From NCBI GenBank assembly GCA_964384785.1, contig CAYLLH010000105.1, positions 1-40,856 of the forward strand: a stretch of DNA of 40,856 nt. The letters run 5' to 3'. Positions 1-8,006 of this stretch are shown here, in pieces. Both the position numbers and the translations under genes were made by a program. The notes under the pieces are model-generated. The model was not told where the DNA came from. It ran no database searches and saw only the letters and a list, made by a program, of their open reading frames with translations. This DNA is from JAZKSG01 sp964384785 (GTDB taxonomy: Archaea; Thermoplasmatota; E2; DHVEG-1). The first letter of the stretch is position 1, and each line of letters opens with the position of its first letter.

Positions 1-115
1 TTTTTTGTTCTCTACTCCTTATTATACACATAACTAGTTTATAAAAGTTGTTTAACATTGATTACCAAAAATACAAAAAACAGCTAATTTTATATGAAAA
101 TAATATAAATATTTT

Positions 116-436
116 TTATTTGAGTTTATCTTTTATTCCTTTCATAGTCGTTGTAAATTCATTTATTGTTGATTCAATGGTGTCAAGTGTTTCCTCTGTT
201 TTGTCTGTAACCATTGCACCGTTTGGGGATGGTTCTATTATTCCATCTTTTTCTAGTGTTCTTAGTGAATATCGGATCATGTGTTGTGGTTGCCCTGTCA
301 TTTTTGATAGTCTTATTATTCCTATGGGTCCGTGTTCTTTTACTGTTTTTAATACATCTACATGTCTGTTTAGTAGATTTATTTCTTTTTCTGCTACGTT
401 TGTGATGCTTGATTTGTTTTTTTCTTCATTTACCAA
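116..436 (-). CDS. Small winged-helix transcriptional regulator
   Basis: A roughly 106-residue protein whose first half looks like an archaeal winged helix-turn-helix. It has a LNRHVDVLKTV helix, then HGPIGIIRLSKMTG and a recognition helix around PQHMIRYSLRTLEKDG, closing with a wing (IIEPSPNGAMVT). The charged C-terminal helix could dimerise. An ATG at 464-466 gives a 116-residue version. I prefer TTG at 434-436 because GGGGG (446-450 on the complement) sits about 9 bases before it, and the ATG lies inside an operator-like inverted repeat. The targets are unknown, but the dyad at 452-464 recurs at 1159-1175, so autoregulation plus one more local target is likely. Confidence 0.75.
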   Translation of the reverse strand: MVNEEKNKSSITNVAEKEINLLNRHVDVLKTVKEHGPIGIIRLSKMTGQPQHMIRYSLRTLEKDGIIEPSPNGAMVTDKTEETLDTIESTINEFTTTMKGIKDKLK

Positions 437-451
437 AACATAAAACCCCCA

Positions 452-464
452 GTCAATTGTTAAC
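452..464. promoter_or_regulatory. Inverted repeat (GTcAA-TTG-TTAAC) at the wHTH gene 5' end
   Basis: The sequence gtcaattgttaac is a dyad with a 3-base centre and one mismatch. It lies just before the GGGGG ribosome-binding tract of the wHTH gene and about 25 bases after AT-rich TATA-like sequence (471-490 on the complement). A near-identical, perfect dyad occurs at 1159-1175 in the same relation to another GGGGG tract. The probable role is an operator read by the adjacent regulator; this is inference. Confidence 0.4.
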
Positions 465-573
465 ATAATGCATATATAGGATAAATATTTTTTGCTTGAT
501 AAAAAAAATTACGATTTTTTACAAAAAATTCAAAGAAAAACTATAATATGTGTTAGTTGCATTATGCGGTTCT

Positions 574-816
574 ATGGCAACTGGATTTGCATTAATAACA
601 ATAAGTCCGTTACACGAAAAAGAAGTATTTCAAAAATTATCTGATATGCCTCAGGTAGTTGAAGTTCATCCTCTTTTTGGAGAATATGATATTCTTGTAA
701 AAATTGAGGCATCAAATATTGATATGATTGGAAAAGTTGTGATTAAAAATATTAGAGCAATTAAAGGGGTAATGGACTCGAAAACTTTGATTAGCACAGA
801 AAGTTTATCTGGCTAA
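574..816 (+). CDS. Standalone Lrp/AsnC ligand-binding (RAM) domain protein
   Basis: An approximately 80-residue protein consisting only of the alpha-beta RAM fold of Lrp/AsnC regulators: ALITISPLHEKEVFQKLSDMPQVVEVHPLFGEYDILVKIEA. The HPLFGEYDILVKI strand-turn-strand is diagnostic. No helix-turn-helix precedes it. Such standalone domains are known to assemble with full Lrp proteins or sense amino acids; the partner is not visible here. ATG 574 begins right at the first strand. The longer GTG start at 550 adds eight residues that do not fit the fold. It is divergent from the wHTH gene, with about 100 bases between the two starts. Confidence 0.8.
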   Translation: MATGFALITISPLHEKEVFQKLSDMPQVVEVHPLFGEYDILVKIEASNIDMIGKVVIKNIRAIKGVMDSKTLISTESLSG

Positions 817-834
817 AAATATCAAAATATTTTT

Positions 835-995
835 TTATCTTAATTTTTTTCTTGTTTCAAATTTTTGTGAACGGGTACTTTTTTTATTTTGTTTCATCCA
901 GTTTCTTGGATGTGTTTAATCCAAGCTTTGTCTGATAATATTGAGTTTGATAAAGAATTTTTTTCATCTATATCGCCTCTTTTTTCTTGAAACAT
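835..995 (-). pseudogene. Two overlapping tiny ORFs, possible remnant
   Basis: On the complement, an ATG at 995 opens 33 codons ending in TGA at 894-896. That stop overlaps (ATGA) an ATG at 897 opening 20 codons ending at 835. The peptides are lysine-rich (MFQEKRGDIDEKNS..., MKQNKKSTRSQKF...). A one-base shift would join them, so this may be a frameshifted remnant or two tiny translated ORFs downstream of the 41-residue ORF at 1009-1134. I do not recognise any family. Confidence 0.25.
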
Positions 996-1008
996 CAAAA
1001 TAGGTTAT

Positions 1009-1134
1009 CTATATTTTTTTTTCTCTTTCTCTTCTTGCTAAGTATCTGAATCTTTCCCCTACGATAAAGACTTTTGCTACAAAGGTTACCATGTTTTTTT
1101 CTTGTTCGTTAGATACTTGGCCGATGATTAACAT
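1009..1134 (-). CDS. 41-residue basic small protein, unknown
   Basis: A short ORF, MLIIGQVSNEQEKN... followed by FVAKVFIVGERFRYLARRER, ending in a lysine-rich tail. It is supported by a GGGGG tract at 1146-1150 (complement) 11 bases before the ATG. A perfect inverted repeat lies at 1159-1175 and TATA-like sequence near 1205-1217, the same 5' architecture as the wHTH gene at 116-436. The composition looks protein-like (alternating hydrophobic, basic amphipathic). Function is unknown; it could be a small DNA-binding or regulatory protein, or the front of a decayed gene that continues at 835-995. Confidence 0.4.
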   Translation of the reverse strand: MLIIGQVSNEQEKNMVTFVAKVFIVGERFRYLARREREKKI

Positions 1135-1158
1135 ATTTTTCTATACCCCCAGCAAATA

Positions 1159-1175
1159 ATGTTAATTGTTAACAT
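1159..1175. promoter_or_regulatory. Perfect 7-3-7 inverted repeat ATGTTAA-TTG-TTAACAT
   Basis: atgttaattgttaacat reads identically on both strands apart from its 3-base centre. It lies between TATA-like sequence (1205-1217 on the complement) and the GGGGG tract of the 41-residue ORF. A one-mismatch copy overlaps the 5' end of the wHTH regulator at 452-464. This is the classical layout of a repressor operator at the transcription start. Confidence 0.5.
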
Positions 1176-1260
1176 CATTCACTATTATTATGTTTGTAGT
1201 TCAAAGTATTTATATTTTTTGATTTTTATAAAAACTACTATTTAAGACTATACCCTCAGA

Positions 1261-2370
1261 TCAATCTTCTTTCCACTTTGTAACAAAAACACCAAAAACA
1301 AAAAACACAAAAGCAAACACTAAAAGAAAACTTGTAAAATAAACAGTTTTATCAAAATCACCATAAATCATAGTATTTCTAAGAGCCTCATTAACATAAT
1401 ACAAAGGAAGAAACTGAGCAATAGTCTGCAAAAACCCTGGCATCTGCTCAAGAGGAAAAAAAGTTCCAGCCAGAAACATCATGGGAAAAGTAATCGCACC
1501 ACCAGCCATATCAGCGGTTTCCTCTTCTTTTACAAAACGACCAACAATCATACCCATGCCAGAAAAAAGAAAACTAGCTGCAATAATAATTACAAAAAAG
1601 AAAACACTAATCTTCACACTAAGACCCCAAACACCCATACCAACAACAATAATCAACAAAGTTGAAACAAAAGAAAGAAACAACATAAAAAGCATCTTAG
1701 AAACAATCCACTCAGTTCGAGTCACAGGAGTCGTAAGCAGTTTTCTAAGAATACCATCCTTACGATACTTAGTATTACGCTCAATACTACCATAAATACA
1801 ACTAGTCATAATAGTAAAACCAATAATACCAGGTACAAAAAAATCAATAAACTCAAAATCATCACCAACCGTACTTTCTTCATCCATTCCAACAACACGA
1901 CGACCCTGTGTAATACCCATATTATACTCATTTAACGCATTCGAAACAACATTTCTAACAACACCCGTTGTACTCTGCTCAGATGGATCATTAAAAAAAG
2001 TCAAATTAGTACTAACATTCTCATCCACAAAAGACATCTGAACACTACTGCCAAAATCCTCTGGTATCTGCAACGCTGAAGACTTATCATTATCCTTCAT
2101 ATAATCTGAGAGATCTTCATTTGATTCAATCTCAATAATATTAAAAACAGAAATATTCTTAAGAATCTTTACAAACTCTTCAGACTGCTTACTATCATCA
2201 AGATCTTGAACAACAAGATCATATTCAACATTACCCGTATCTAAAAATATCGCACCAAAAATAAGAATCAACAAAACCGGGAAAAGCAAAGTCCAAAAAA
2301 CAGTACCCTTACTTCTCAACCATGTTTTTATATTATAATACAAATCAAACAAAATAAAACGAGGTCTCAT
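1261..2370 (-). CDS. ABC-2 type transporter permease
   Basis: A 369-residue membrane subunit of an ABC-2 exporter. One N-terminal membrane segment (TVFWTLLFPVLLILIFGAIF, about 23-42) is followed by a long extracytoplasmic domain. Then come five C-terminal segments starting near FFVPGIIGFTIMTSC. The region MMFLAGTFFPLEQMPGFLQ is typical of ABC2_membrane families. It starts 3 bases after the stop of the ATPase gene, with GAGGTGA as ribosome-binding site inside the ATPase terminus, so the two are co-translated. The substrate cannot be read from sequence; drug, lipid or cofactor export are all possible. Confidence 0.9.
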   Translation of the reverse strand: MRPRFILFDLYYNIKTWLRSKGTVFWTLLFPVLLILIFGAIFLDTGNVEYDLVVQDLDDSKQSEEFVKILKNISVFNIIEIESNEDLSDYMKDNDKSSALQIPEDFGSSVQMSFVDENVSTNLTFFNDPSEQSTTGVVRNVVSNALNEYNMGITQGRRVVGMDEESTVGDDFEFIDFFVPGIIGFTIMTSCIYGSIERNTKYRKDGILRKLLTTPVTRTEWIVSKMLFMLFLSFVSTLLIIVVGMGVWGLSVKISVFFFVIIIAASFLFSGMGMIVGRFVKEEETADMAGGAITFPMMFLAGTFFPLEQMPGFLQTIAQFLPLYYVNEALRNTMIYGDFDKTVYFTSFLLVFAFVFFVFGVFVTKWKED

Positions 2371-2373
2371 AAA

Positions 2374-3432
2374 TCAACTGTCACCTCTCAATCGTGCACC
2401 AGTAAGAGAAAGAAAAACTTCTTCAAGATTACTCTTACGAATATCAATACTATCATAATCAATACATTCTTTTTTCAAAGTCGATAAGACCTCTAAAACA
2501 CGATCTTTATGTTTTATTTCAACTGCGATATCACCATTTCCTTCTTTTTTAACATCAAAACCCTTTTTTTTAAAAACACTAACTGCATCATGATTTTTAC
2601 AGTTTTTAACACGTAAAACACTACCCTTACCATACTTATCTTTTAATTCTTCCAAAGAACCCTCAGCTATAATTTTTCCTTGATGAATAATAGCTATATG
2701 ATCAGCTAAGTATTCTGCTTCTTCCATGTAATGAGTGGTCAAAAAAACAGTTTTATTTTTATCACGAAGATCCGCGATTACATCCCACACTTCACGTCGA
2801 GCCTTAGGATCAAGACCCGTTGTAGGTTCATCAAGAAAAACAATATCAGGATCATTGACTAAAGATATAGCTACACCAACACGTTGTTTCAAACCACCAG
2901 AAAGCTTCTTGTATAACTTGTTTTCATCTTCTTTAAGATTCATAGCATTAATAATTTCATCAATATCAGCATTTTTTTCATAAAGCTTGGAAAAATAATC
3001 TAAAGTTTCACGAACTGTTAGTCTTTCAAAACTATGAAACTCCTGAGGAAGAATACCAATCAAATTTTTAACCTCATTAAAAGAAACAGATACGTCTTTT
3101 CCAAGGATTTTTATAGAACCCTGATTTGTTTTTCTAATAGATTCAATCATTTCAACAGTCGTTGTTTTCCCAGCTCCATTTGGTCCAAGAAAAGCAAAAA
3201 CCTCGCCTTTTTTCACTTTAAAAGAAATACCATTAACCGCTGTAAGATCACCATAAATCTTTTTCAAATCAGAAACCTCAATGGCATAAAAATTATCTTC
3301 AAAATCTTTTTTAAAATTAATTTTACCAATGTTACCGCAGGATGCACACGTTATTGTTTTTGTTTCTCCTTCTTCACCAGAAACTGATGTTACTTTGTTA
3401 CAGTTGGGGCAACGCACAGTTTTTTTAATCAT
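2374..3432 (-). CDS. ABC transporter ATPase with N-terminal zinc ribbon
   Basis: A 352-residue ATPase of the drug/ABC-2 exporter class. It has Walker A GPNGAGKT at about 83-90, Q-loop GILPQEFH, signature KLSGGLKQRV, Walker B DIVFLDEPTTGLDP and H-loop FLTTHYMEEAEYLADH, then a typical C-terminal extension. Unusually, residues 8-32 form a zinc ribbon, CPNC...CASC (Cys 8, 11, 29, 32), before the ATPase fold begins near residue 49. The preferred start is ATG 3432; a TTG one codon upstream is possible. It forms a two-gene operon with the permease at 1261-2370. Confidence 0.92.
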   Translation of the reverse strand: MIKKTVRCPNCNKVTSVSGEEGETKTITCASCGNIGKINFKKDFEDNFYAIEVSDLKKIYGDLTAVNGISFKVKKGEVFAFLGPNGAGKTTTVEMIESIRKTNQGSIKILGKDVSVSFNEVKNLIGILPQEFHSFERLTVRETLDYFSKLYEKNADIDEIINAMNLKEDENKLYKKLSGGLKQRVGVAISLVNDPDIVFLDEPTTGLDPKARREVWDVIADLRDKNKTVFLTTHYMEEAEYLADHIAIIHQGKIIAEGSLEELKDKYGKGSVLRVKNCKNHDAVSVFKKKGFDVKKEGNGDIAVEIKHKDRVLEVLSTLKKECIDYDSIDIRKSNLEEVFLSLTGARLRGDS

Positions 3433-3518
3433 CAATGTTACTATCCTACATACAATTTTTTTATAGGTTATACTTTTTTTGTATTTATCCTTTGAGTATA
3501 TACAATAAAGAAATTTTT

Positions 3519-5021
3519 TTATACTTTGTATAAATCATAATATTTATCTTTTAGATAATCAACAAAAACTTTAGAATTAAGCCCCTCTCCGCATACTTTT
3601 TTGATTATATCATCAGCCATATACTTTCGTCCATGAACATGAACTTTTTCTCTAAGCCAGCTGAGAATATCTGCAAACTCAGCTTTTTCTATATCCTTGT
3701 AAACATCTGGTTTTTGTTTTGAAAGAGTTTTAAAAAGTTGAGCGGAATAAATAGAACCAATCGCATATGTTGGGAAATAACCAATAGCACCTCCACTCCA
3801 ATGCATATCCTGCAGGACTCCTTCAACATCATTAGAAGGCTTTACCCCAAGCATTTCATCCATTTTTTGATTCCAAACCTGAGGAAGCTCAGAAACACTA
3901 ATAGATTCATCCATCAAACCAAGCTCAATTTCAAAACGAAGAATTACATGCAAACAATAAGTCAACTCATCAGCTTCAACCCTTATAAGTGAGGGTTCAA
4001 CACGATTCACAAGTTTAAACCAACTATCAAAACTCGTGTTTTCAAATTGACCTGGAGCTGCATTTACAAATTTTGGATAAAAATATTTCCAAAAACTCTT
4101 GCTTTTAGCAATCATGTTCTCCCAGAAACGAGACTGGGACTCATGAATACCCAAAGAGGGGGAATCCGAAATAACAGTATACTCATATTCTCCTTTTGGC
4201 ATACCCAATTCATACAATGCATGACCTGCTTCATGAACTGTTGATGTAAAAGAAAACAAAGGATCCTCCCGATCAAAATTTGTAGTAATTCTTACATCCT
4301 GATTACCAATAGATGTAGTAAACGGATGCGTGGTTTCATCAACCCTTGACTGATCCTTTGGTAGAAGCATTTTTTCAATAACAAGATCACAAAGTTTTTT
4401 TTGCTGATCTTTACTAAACTTTTTATCTAACTTTACCTGATTTGAATAAATACTGCTGTCCTTTATTTTATCAAGTATTTTAACAAGCTCTTTTTTTAAT
4501 GGATAAAATTCTTTTTTTAGTTTTTCAGCAGTCATTCCTTCTTCATAGTCATCAAGTAATGTATCATATCTTGGTCCTGGAAGATCCATGTAACTACAGT
4601 ATTCTTTTTCAAGATCTATGATTTTTTCTAAATCTGGTGAAAAAACTTTGAAATCTTTTTTATTTCTTGCTTTTTCCCATTTTTGATAAGCTATAGTTGT
4701 AGCTTTTGACATCCGGGTTACAAAATCTTCTGGGATTTTCCTTGATTTAGCTACATCTTTTCTAAGTTTTTTTACAACGATTTTATCTTTTTCAGAAAGA
4801 TCTTCTAAATTATCAGCTAAAACATTTATATGTTTCCAGAACTCATCTGATACTACTCTTCTATGAAACAAAGTAGATATCAGAGAACTTTGTTCGGATC
4901 GTCTAGAAGCCCCTTTTTTGGGCATATATGTCATCTGATCCCAACCCAGCAGTGCTCCTATTCCAGAAAATACAGATAGTTCTTTTTGTTGTTTATAAAT
5001 AAAATCCAATGATTCTTTCAA
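3519..5021 (-). CDS. Carboxypeptidase Taq (peptidase family M32)
   Basis: A 500-residue zinc metallocarboxypeptidase that removes C-terminal residues from peptides in the cytoplasm. The metal site is HEAGH at about 263-267, with the third ligand in HESQSRFW (Glu about 294). Other M32 hallmarks are GWDQMT near the N-terminus, DVRITTNF and SGGAIGYFPTYAIG. The length matches the family (about 500). The TTG start is supported by GAGGTG about nine bases upstream, embedded in the end of the exonuclease III gene; that gene stops only 6 bases before, so the two are an operon. Confidence 0.96.
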   Translation of the reverse strand: MKESLDFIYKQQKELSVFSGIGALLGWDQMTYMPKKGASRRSEQSSLISTLFHRRVVSDEFWKHINVLADNLEDLSEKDKIVVKKLRKDVAKSRKIPEDFVTRMSKATTIAYQKWEKARNKKDFKVFSPDLEKIIDLEKEYCSYMDLPGPRYDTLLDDYEEGMTAEKLKKEFYPLKKELVKILDKIKDSSIYSNQVKLDKKFSKDQQKKLCDLVIEKMLLPKDQSRVDETTHPFTTSIGNQDVRITTNFDREDPLFSFTSTVHEAGHALYELGMPKGEYEYTVISDSPSLGIHESQSRFWENMIAKSKSFWKYFYPKFVNAAPGQFENTSFDSWFKLVNRVEPSLIRVEADELTYCLHVILRFEIELGLMDESISVSELPQVWNQKMDEMLGVKPSNDVEGVLQDMHWSGGAIGYFPTYAIGSIYSAQLFKTLSKQKPDVYKDIEKAEFADILSWLREKVHVHGRKYMADDIIKKVCGEGLNSKVFVDYLKDKYYDLYKV

Positions 5022-5027
5022 ATTTTT

Positions 5028-5792
5028 TTACACCTCTATTTCTATTCCAACAGGACAATGATCCGATCCCATCACATCCTGCAATATAAACGCGTTTTTA
5101 ACTTTTGGTAAAACTTCTCTGTTAACAAAAAAATAATCAAGCCTCCAACCAACATTACGCTCTCTTGCATGTGTTCGCATACTCCACCAAGTATACTGTT
5201 TAGGTTCCTTGTTAAATTCTCTGAAGGTATCTACATAGCCATGATCAATAAATGTATCAATCCAAGCTCGTTCCACCGGCAGAAAACCAGATATGTTTTC
5301 ATTTGCTTTTGGATGCTCAAGATCTATTTCTTTATGAGCCGTGTTAAAATCACCGCATACAACAATGTTTTTCCCTTCAGCTTTCAAATTATCTGCATAC
5401 GCAAGAAAGGTGTCATAAAAATCTAACTTATAGTCAAGCCGCTCCTGATTTTTTTTACCATTAGGATAATAAATATTAAAAAGTACAAAATCATCAAACT
5501 CTGTAATAAGAGTCCTTCCTTCATGGTTGAATTTTTCTATTCCAAAACCATGTTTAACTTCTTTTGGTTTTATTTTTGAGTAAGTTGCAACTCCACTATA
5601 GCCTTTTCTTTCAGCTGAATTGATATAAACATTGTAACCTGGAGTGTTTTTCAAATGTGGTGGAAACTGTTCAGGCATAGCTTTTATTTCCTGCAAACAT
5701 AACATTTCTGGTTTTTCTTTTTGAAACCAATCAAAAAAACCTTTCCGGTCAGCTGCACGTATACCATTCACATTCCATGAAATAAGTTTCAT
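5028..5792 (-). CDS. xth: Exonuclease III / AP endonuclease (ExoA family)
   Basis: A 254-residue DNA repair enzyme that cleaves the backbone 5' of abasic sites. All the family motifs are present: SWNVNGIRA, LQEIKA (metal-binding Glu), YSGVATYSK, YYPNGKKNQERLDYK, GDFNTAHKEIDL, WRLDYFF and the C-terminal GSDHCPV catalytic histidine. ATG 5792 puts the first strand directly at the N-terminus; a TTG two codons upstream is possible. It is the first gene of an operon with the M32 peptidase. Confidence 0.97.
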   Translation of the reverse strand: MKLISWNVNGIRAADRKGFFDWFQKEKPEMLCLQEIKAMPEQFPPHLKNTPGYNVYINSAERKGYSGVATYSKIKPKEVKHGFGIEKFNHEGRTLITEFDDFVLFNIYYPNGKKNQERLDYKLDFYDTFLAYADNLKAEGKNIVVCGDFNTAHKEIDLEHPKANENISGFLPVERAWIDTFIDHGYVDTFREFNKEPKQYTWWSMRTHARERNVGWRLDYFFVNREVLPKVKNAFILQDVMGSDHCPVGIEIEV

Positions 5793-5920
5793 AATCAAAA
5801 ACTTGTAATGTCATAATATGTGATAAGTTTAGTTAATGTTAATAAAAAAATACATTTTTTATAAAAAAATTTATATATTATAAGTTACTGTTTTTATATT
5901 TAGGGAGGCATAAGTGAAAG

Positions 5921-6421
5921 ATGAAAAATAAAACCATCGGAATATTTGTAATATCTCTTTTTTTTATAATGCTGTTTATCCCAACGACGACATCCTTAAA
6001 AATTGATGAAAATATTGAACAAAACATTGAAAAAAATGAAGGAACTCTTGTTTATTCAAAACTTTTCGCAGGATGTGCTGGTACAAGAGTAGGGTTAATA
6101 AGTCGTGTTGAAATAAAATCTATTAGTTATTTAAACAAAATAGATGATGTATATTATAATGTAGAGTTGACCGGAGAAATAAAAGAACGTTCACTTTATT
6201 TCCACCGCAATAGAATTATATTATCTACAGTTGCACCACTTCTTGATTTGTTTCTCAAAAATTTTGATGATTATGTTATAACATCAGGAACCACCTTCAC
6301 TCTTAAGGCTCTAAAATGGGATTTTGGTGATATGGCAAGCAACACCGAAGATATTCAAGAAGGATCCATAATAGGTGATTTCTCTGGCACTGGAGTCCTT
6401 GTAAAAATATATGAATTATAA
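5921..6421 (+). CDS. Secreted protein of unknown function
   Basis: A 166-residue protein with an N-terminal signal peptide or anchor (MKNKTIGIFVISLFFIMLFI, then PTTTS). The mature part alternates polar and hydrophobic residues as in a beta-rich fold and has no recognised motif; one cysteine lies in FAGCAGTRVG. A GGGAGG element (5903-5908) precedes the ATG, and TATA-like sequence lies at about 5868-5880. It is followed after 12 bases by a second secreted protein, so the pair forms an operon. I do not recognise the family. Confidence 0.75.
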   Translation: MKNKTIGIFVISLFFIMLFIPTTTSLKIDENIEQNIEKNEGTLVYSKLFAGCAGTRVGLISRVEIKSISYLNKIDDVYYNVELTGEIKERSLYFHRNRIILSTVAPLLDLFLKNFDDYVITSGTTFTLKALKWDFGDMASNTEDIQEGSIIGDFSGTGVLVKIYEL

Positions 6422-6433
6422 GAAGGAAAAAAT

Positions 6434-7102
6434 ATGAAGAGAAAAAATATTTTGTTGGTTTTGGGAGTATTTTTAGCAGTTTTTTTGATGATCTCAGCTT
6501 CTACAGCAGTTTCAGCCGTTACCAGTAAAGTATTAGCTGATAATAAAAAAGAAGGCAAATATGATGTTTTTATAGAAAATAATATACAATTAAATAGACA
6601 TCATTTGCCCGCCTTAAAAAAATCTTTTGATCGCGTTTCAGATTCCGATATAAAATTTCTTTTAGAAATGATTATTGAAGGAATTGAGAATAAAGGTTTT
6701 GTTGACAGTTTTGATTTAAAAACTTATGTTGAACATTATGACCTATCTAATTCTTTGAAAGGCATTCATTCTGGTATGATATCAGGTAAAACTCCATGTA
6801 TAGATTCTTATATATTGCTTCCGGGTTTGATTAGAGTTTTAGTAATGGGAATAATATCAATGGTTGGTGATTGGTTTAGATTATTTGGATATTCTACTTT
6901 TGTATATTGGGAATCTTTAAACAGGGATTATTGTGGCCCGATCTATGTTAATGGTCATAGTTATTCAAAGGGCCATACTGGTTTCGTAGTAGGATTTGTA
7001 GGGTTTGCCCAACATTATCATGATAGCTGGGGCAGTCATCATATTCCTGATGGTCCTGCTTTTAGGATTAAGGGTATAGGAGCTTTGATTATTATTTCCT
7101 AA
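6434..7102 (+). CDS. Secreted protein of unknown function, His/Gly-rich C-terminus
   Basis: A 222-residue protein with a clear signal peptide (KRKNILLVLGVFLAVFLM to about residue 28, ending in TAVSA). A charged helical segment follows, then a hydrophobic stretch near ILLPGLIRVLVMGIISMVG, and a C-terminal Gly/His-rich region with HSYSKGHTG, HYHDSWGSHH and a final ALIIIS. The His-rich patch could bind metal, which is speculation. AAGAAGG before the ATG is the ribosome-binding site. It is co-transcribed with the secreted protein at 5921. No family recognised. Confidence 0.72.
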   Translation: MKRKNILLVLGVFLAVFLMISASTAVSAVTSKVLADNKKEGKYDVFIENNIQLNRHHLPALKKSFDRVSDSDIKFLLEMIIEGIENKGFVDSFDLKTYVEHYDLSNSLKGIHSGMISGKTPCIDSYILLPGLIRVLVMGIISMVGDWFRLFGYSTFVYWESLNRDYCGPIYVNGHSYSKGHTGFVVGFVGFAQHYHDSWGSHHIPDGPAFRIKGIGALIIIS

Positions 7103-7420
7103 AAAATATTGATTTTATCTGATTTGAAAGTTTAATAAAAAAAAACTACAAATAATATATCTATTAGATCTTAGGGTTTATGTTTCGTTTTAATTTGTTT
7201 TTCCAATGGTTATATTGAATTTGTCCATAAAAACAAGGTGCTGCACAAATCCCTCTATTAACTTTACAATTTTTAAAAATGATAACTTGTTTTTCATATA
7301 TCTAATTTTGAACTGAAAATAGATATATTTATTTATAAAATATCTGTAAACTTTGAACAAACTAAGTTTTTAGTATCTCAGTAAAATATTTTTACAAGCT
7401 ATGTTCTTTTGGTTTTTACT
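7103..7420. other. AT-rich intergenic region with nothing recognised
   Basis: About 318 bases between the secreted-protein operon and the deoxyribosyltransferase-like gene. I see no tRNA, no long dyad and no convincing ORF, only T-tracts that could end the upstream transcript and A/T-rich sequence (7320-7345) that may contain a promoter. Confidence 0.4.
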
Positions 7421-7924
7421 ATGAAAATATTTTATGGTGGATCAATACAGGGTGCAAAAAAACGTGGTGAACGATCACAAGTTCATCAACATCTAATAAA
7501 ATGTATTAAAAAAAATGGTTATAATGTATACACTGAACATACAACTGGTAAAAATTATGATGAAGCAATAAGTAAACTAGAGAAATCCATTGGTAAAATG
7601 CCCGAAAATGATCAGGAACGCAGGATTTTTGTTAGAAACAAAATGATTGAAGGCGTTGAAGGCGATATTGCTGCAGCTGTTTTTGAGGTATCTATTCCTA
7701 GTCTTGGTACAGGTATAGAAATAGCTCATGCTTATCTTCGACCACGTATGAATCTTGCAGCAATACCCGTTCTTTGTCTTTATGAAAAAGACTACTGGCC
7801 GAATAAACTATCTACTATGATACGAGGTATATCAAAAGAAGAAATACCATATTTTTATATAGAAGAATACACAAGTATAGATGAAGCTGAAAAAATAATT
7901 TCTGATTTTCTTCATGATTTATGA
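7421..7924 (+). CDS. Nucleoside 2-deoxyribosyltransferase-like / DNPH1-type N-glycosidase
   Basis: A 167-residue protein of the nucleoside 2-deoxyribosyltransferase superfamily. These enzymes break or exchange the N-glycosidic bond of deoxynucleosides or deoxynucleotides. The N-terminal strand IFYGGSIQGAKKRG is the substrate loop. EVSIPSLGTGIEIAHA carries the conserved PS-x-G-x-G-x-E motif with the catalytic Glu. A C-terminal segment (ISKEEIPYFYIEEY) completes the Rossmann-like fold. The layout is closest to DNPH1-type deoxynucleoside monophosphate hydrolases; the exact substrate is unresolved. ATG 7421 is chosen over TTG 7409 because it begins the first strand. Confidence 0.8.
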   Translation: MKIFYGGSIQGAKKRGERSQVHQHLIKCIKKNGYNVYTEHTTGKNYDEAISKLEKSIGKMPENDQERRIFVRNKMIEGVEGDIAAAVFEVSIPSLGTGIEIAHAYLRPRMNLAAIPVLCLYEKDYWPNKLSTMIRGISKEEIPYFYIEEYTSIDEAEKIISDFLHDL

Positions 7925-7973
7925 TTATTTTTACAAAAAACCAATTTTTAACAGAAAAGTATTTATATTAAAT

Positions 7974-7983
7974 CTCATATGAG
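7974..7983. promoter_or_regulatory. Palindrome CTCATATGAG in the DUF134 promoter
   Basis: A perfect 10-base palindrome placed directly after the TATA-like tttatatta (about 7962-7970), in the expected transcription start region of the DUF134 gene at 8007. Because that gene encodes a helix-turn-helix protein, the palindrome is a candidate autoregulatory operator for the redox cluster. Confidence 0.4.
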
Positions 7984-8006
7984 TAATATATTAGGATGTA
8001 ATTTAC

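Noticed and set aside
48..443. A 131-codon plus-strand open frame opposite the wHTH gene
   Set aside because: It is the antisense shadow of the wHTH gene: the minus strand shows a coherent HTH fold, while this frame gives low-complexity Ser/Phe/Val sequence.
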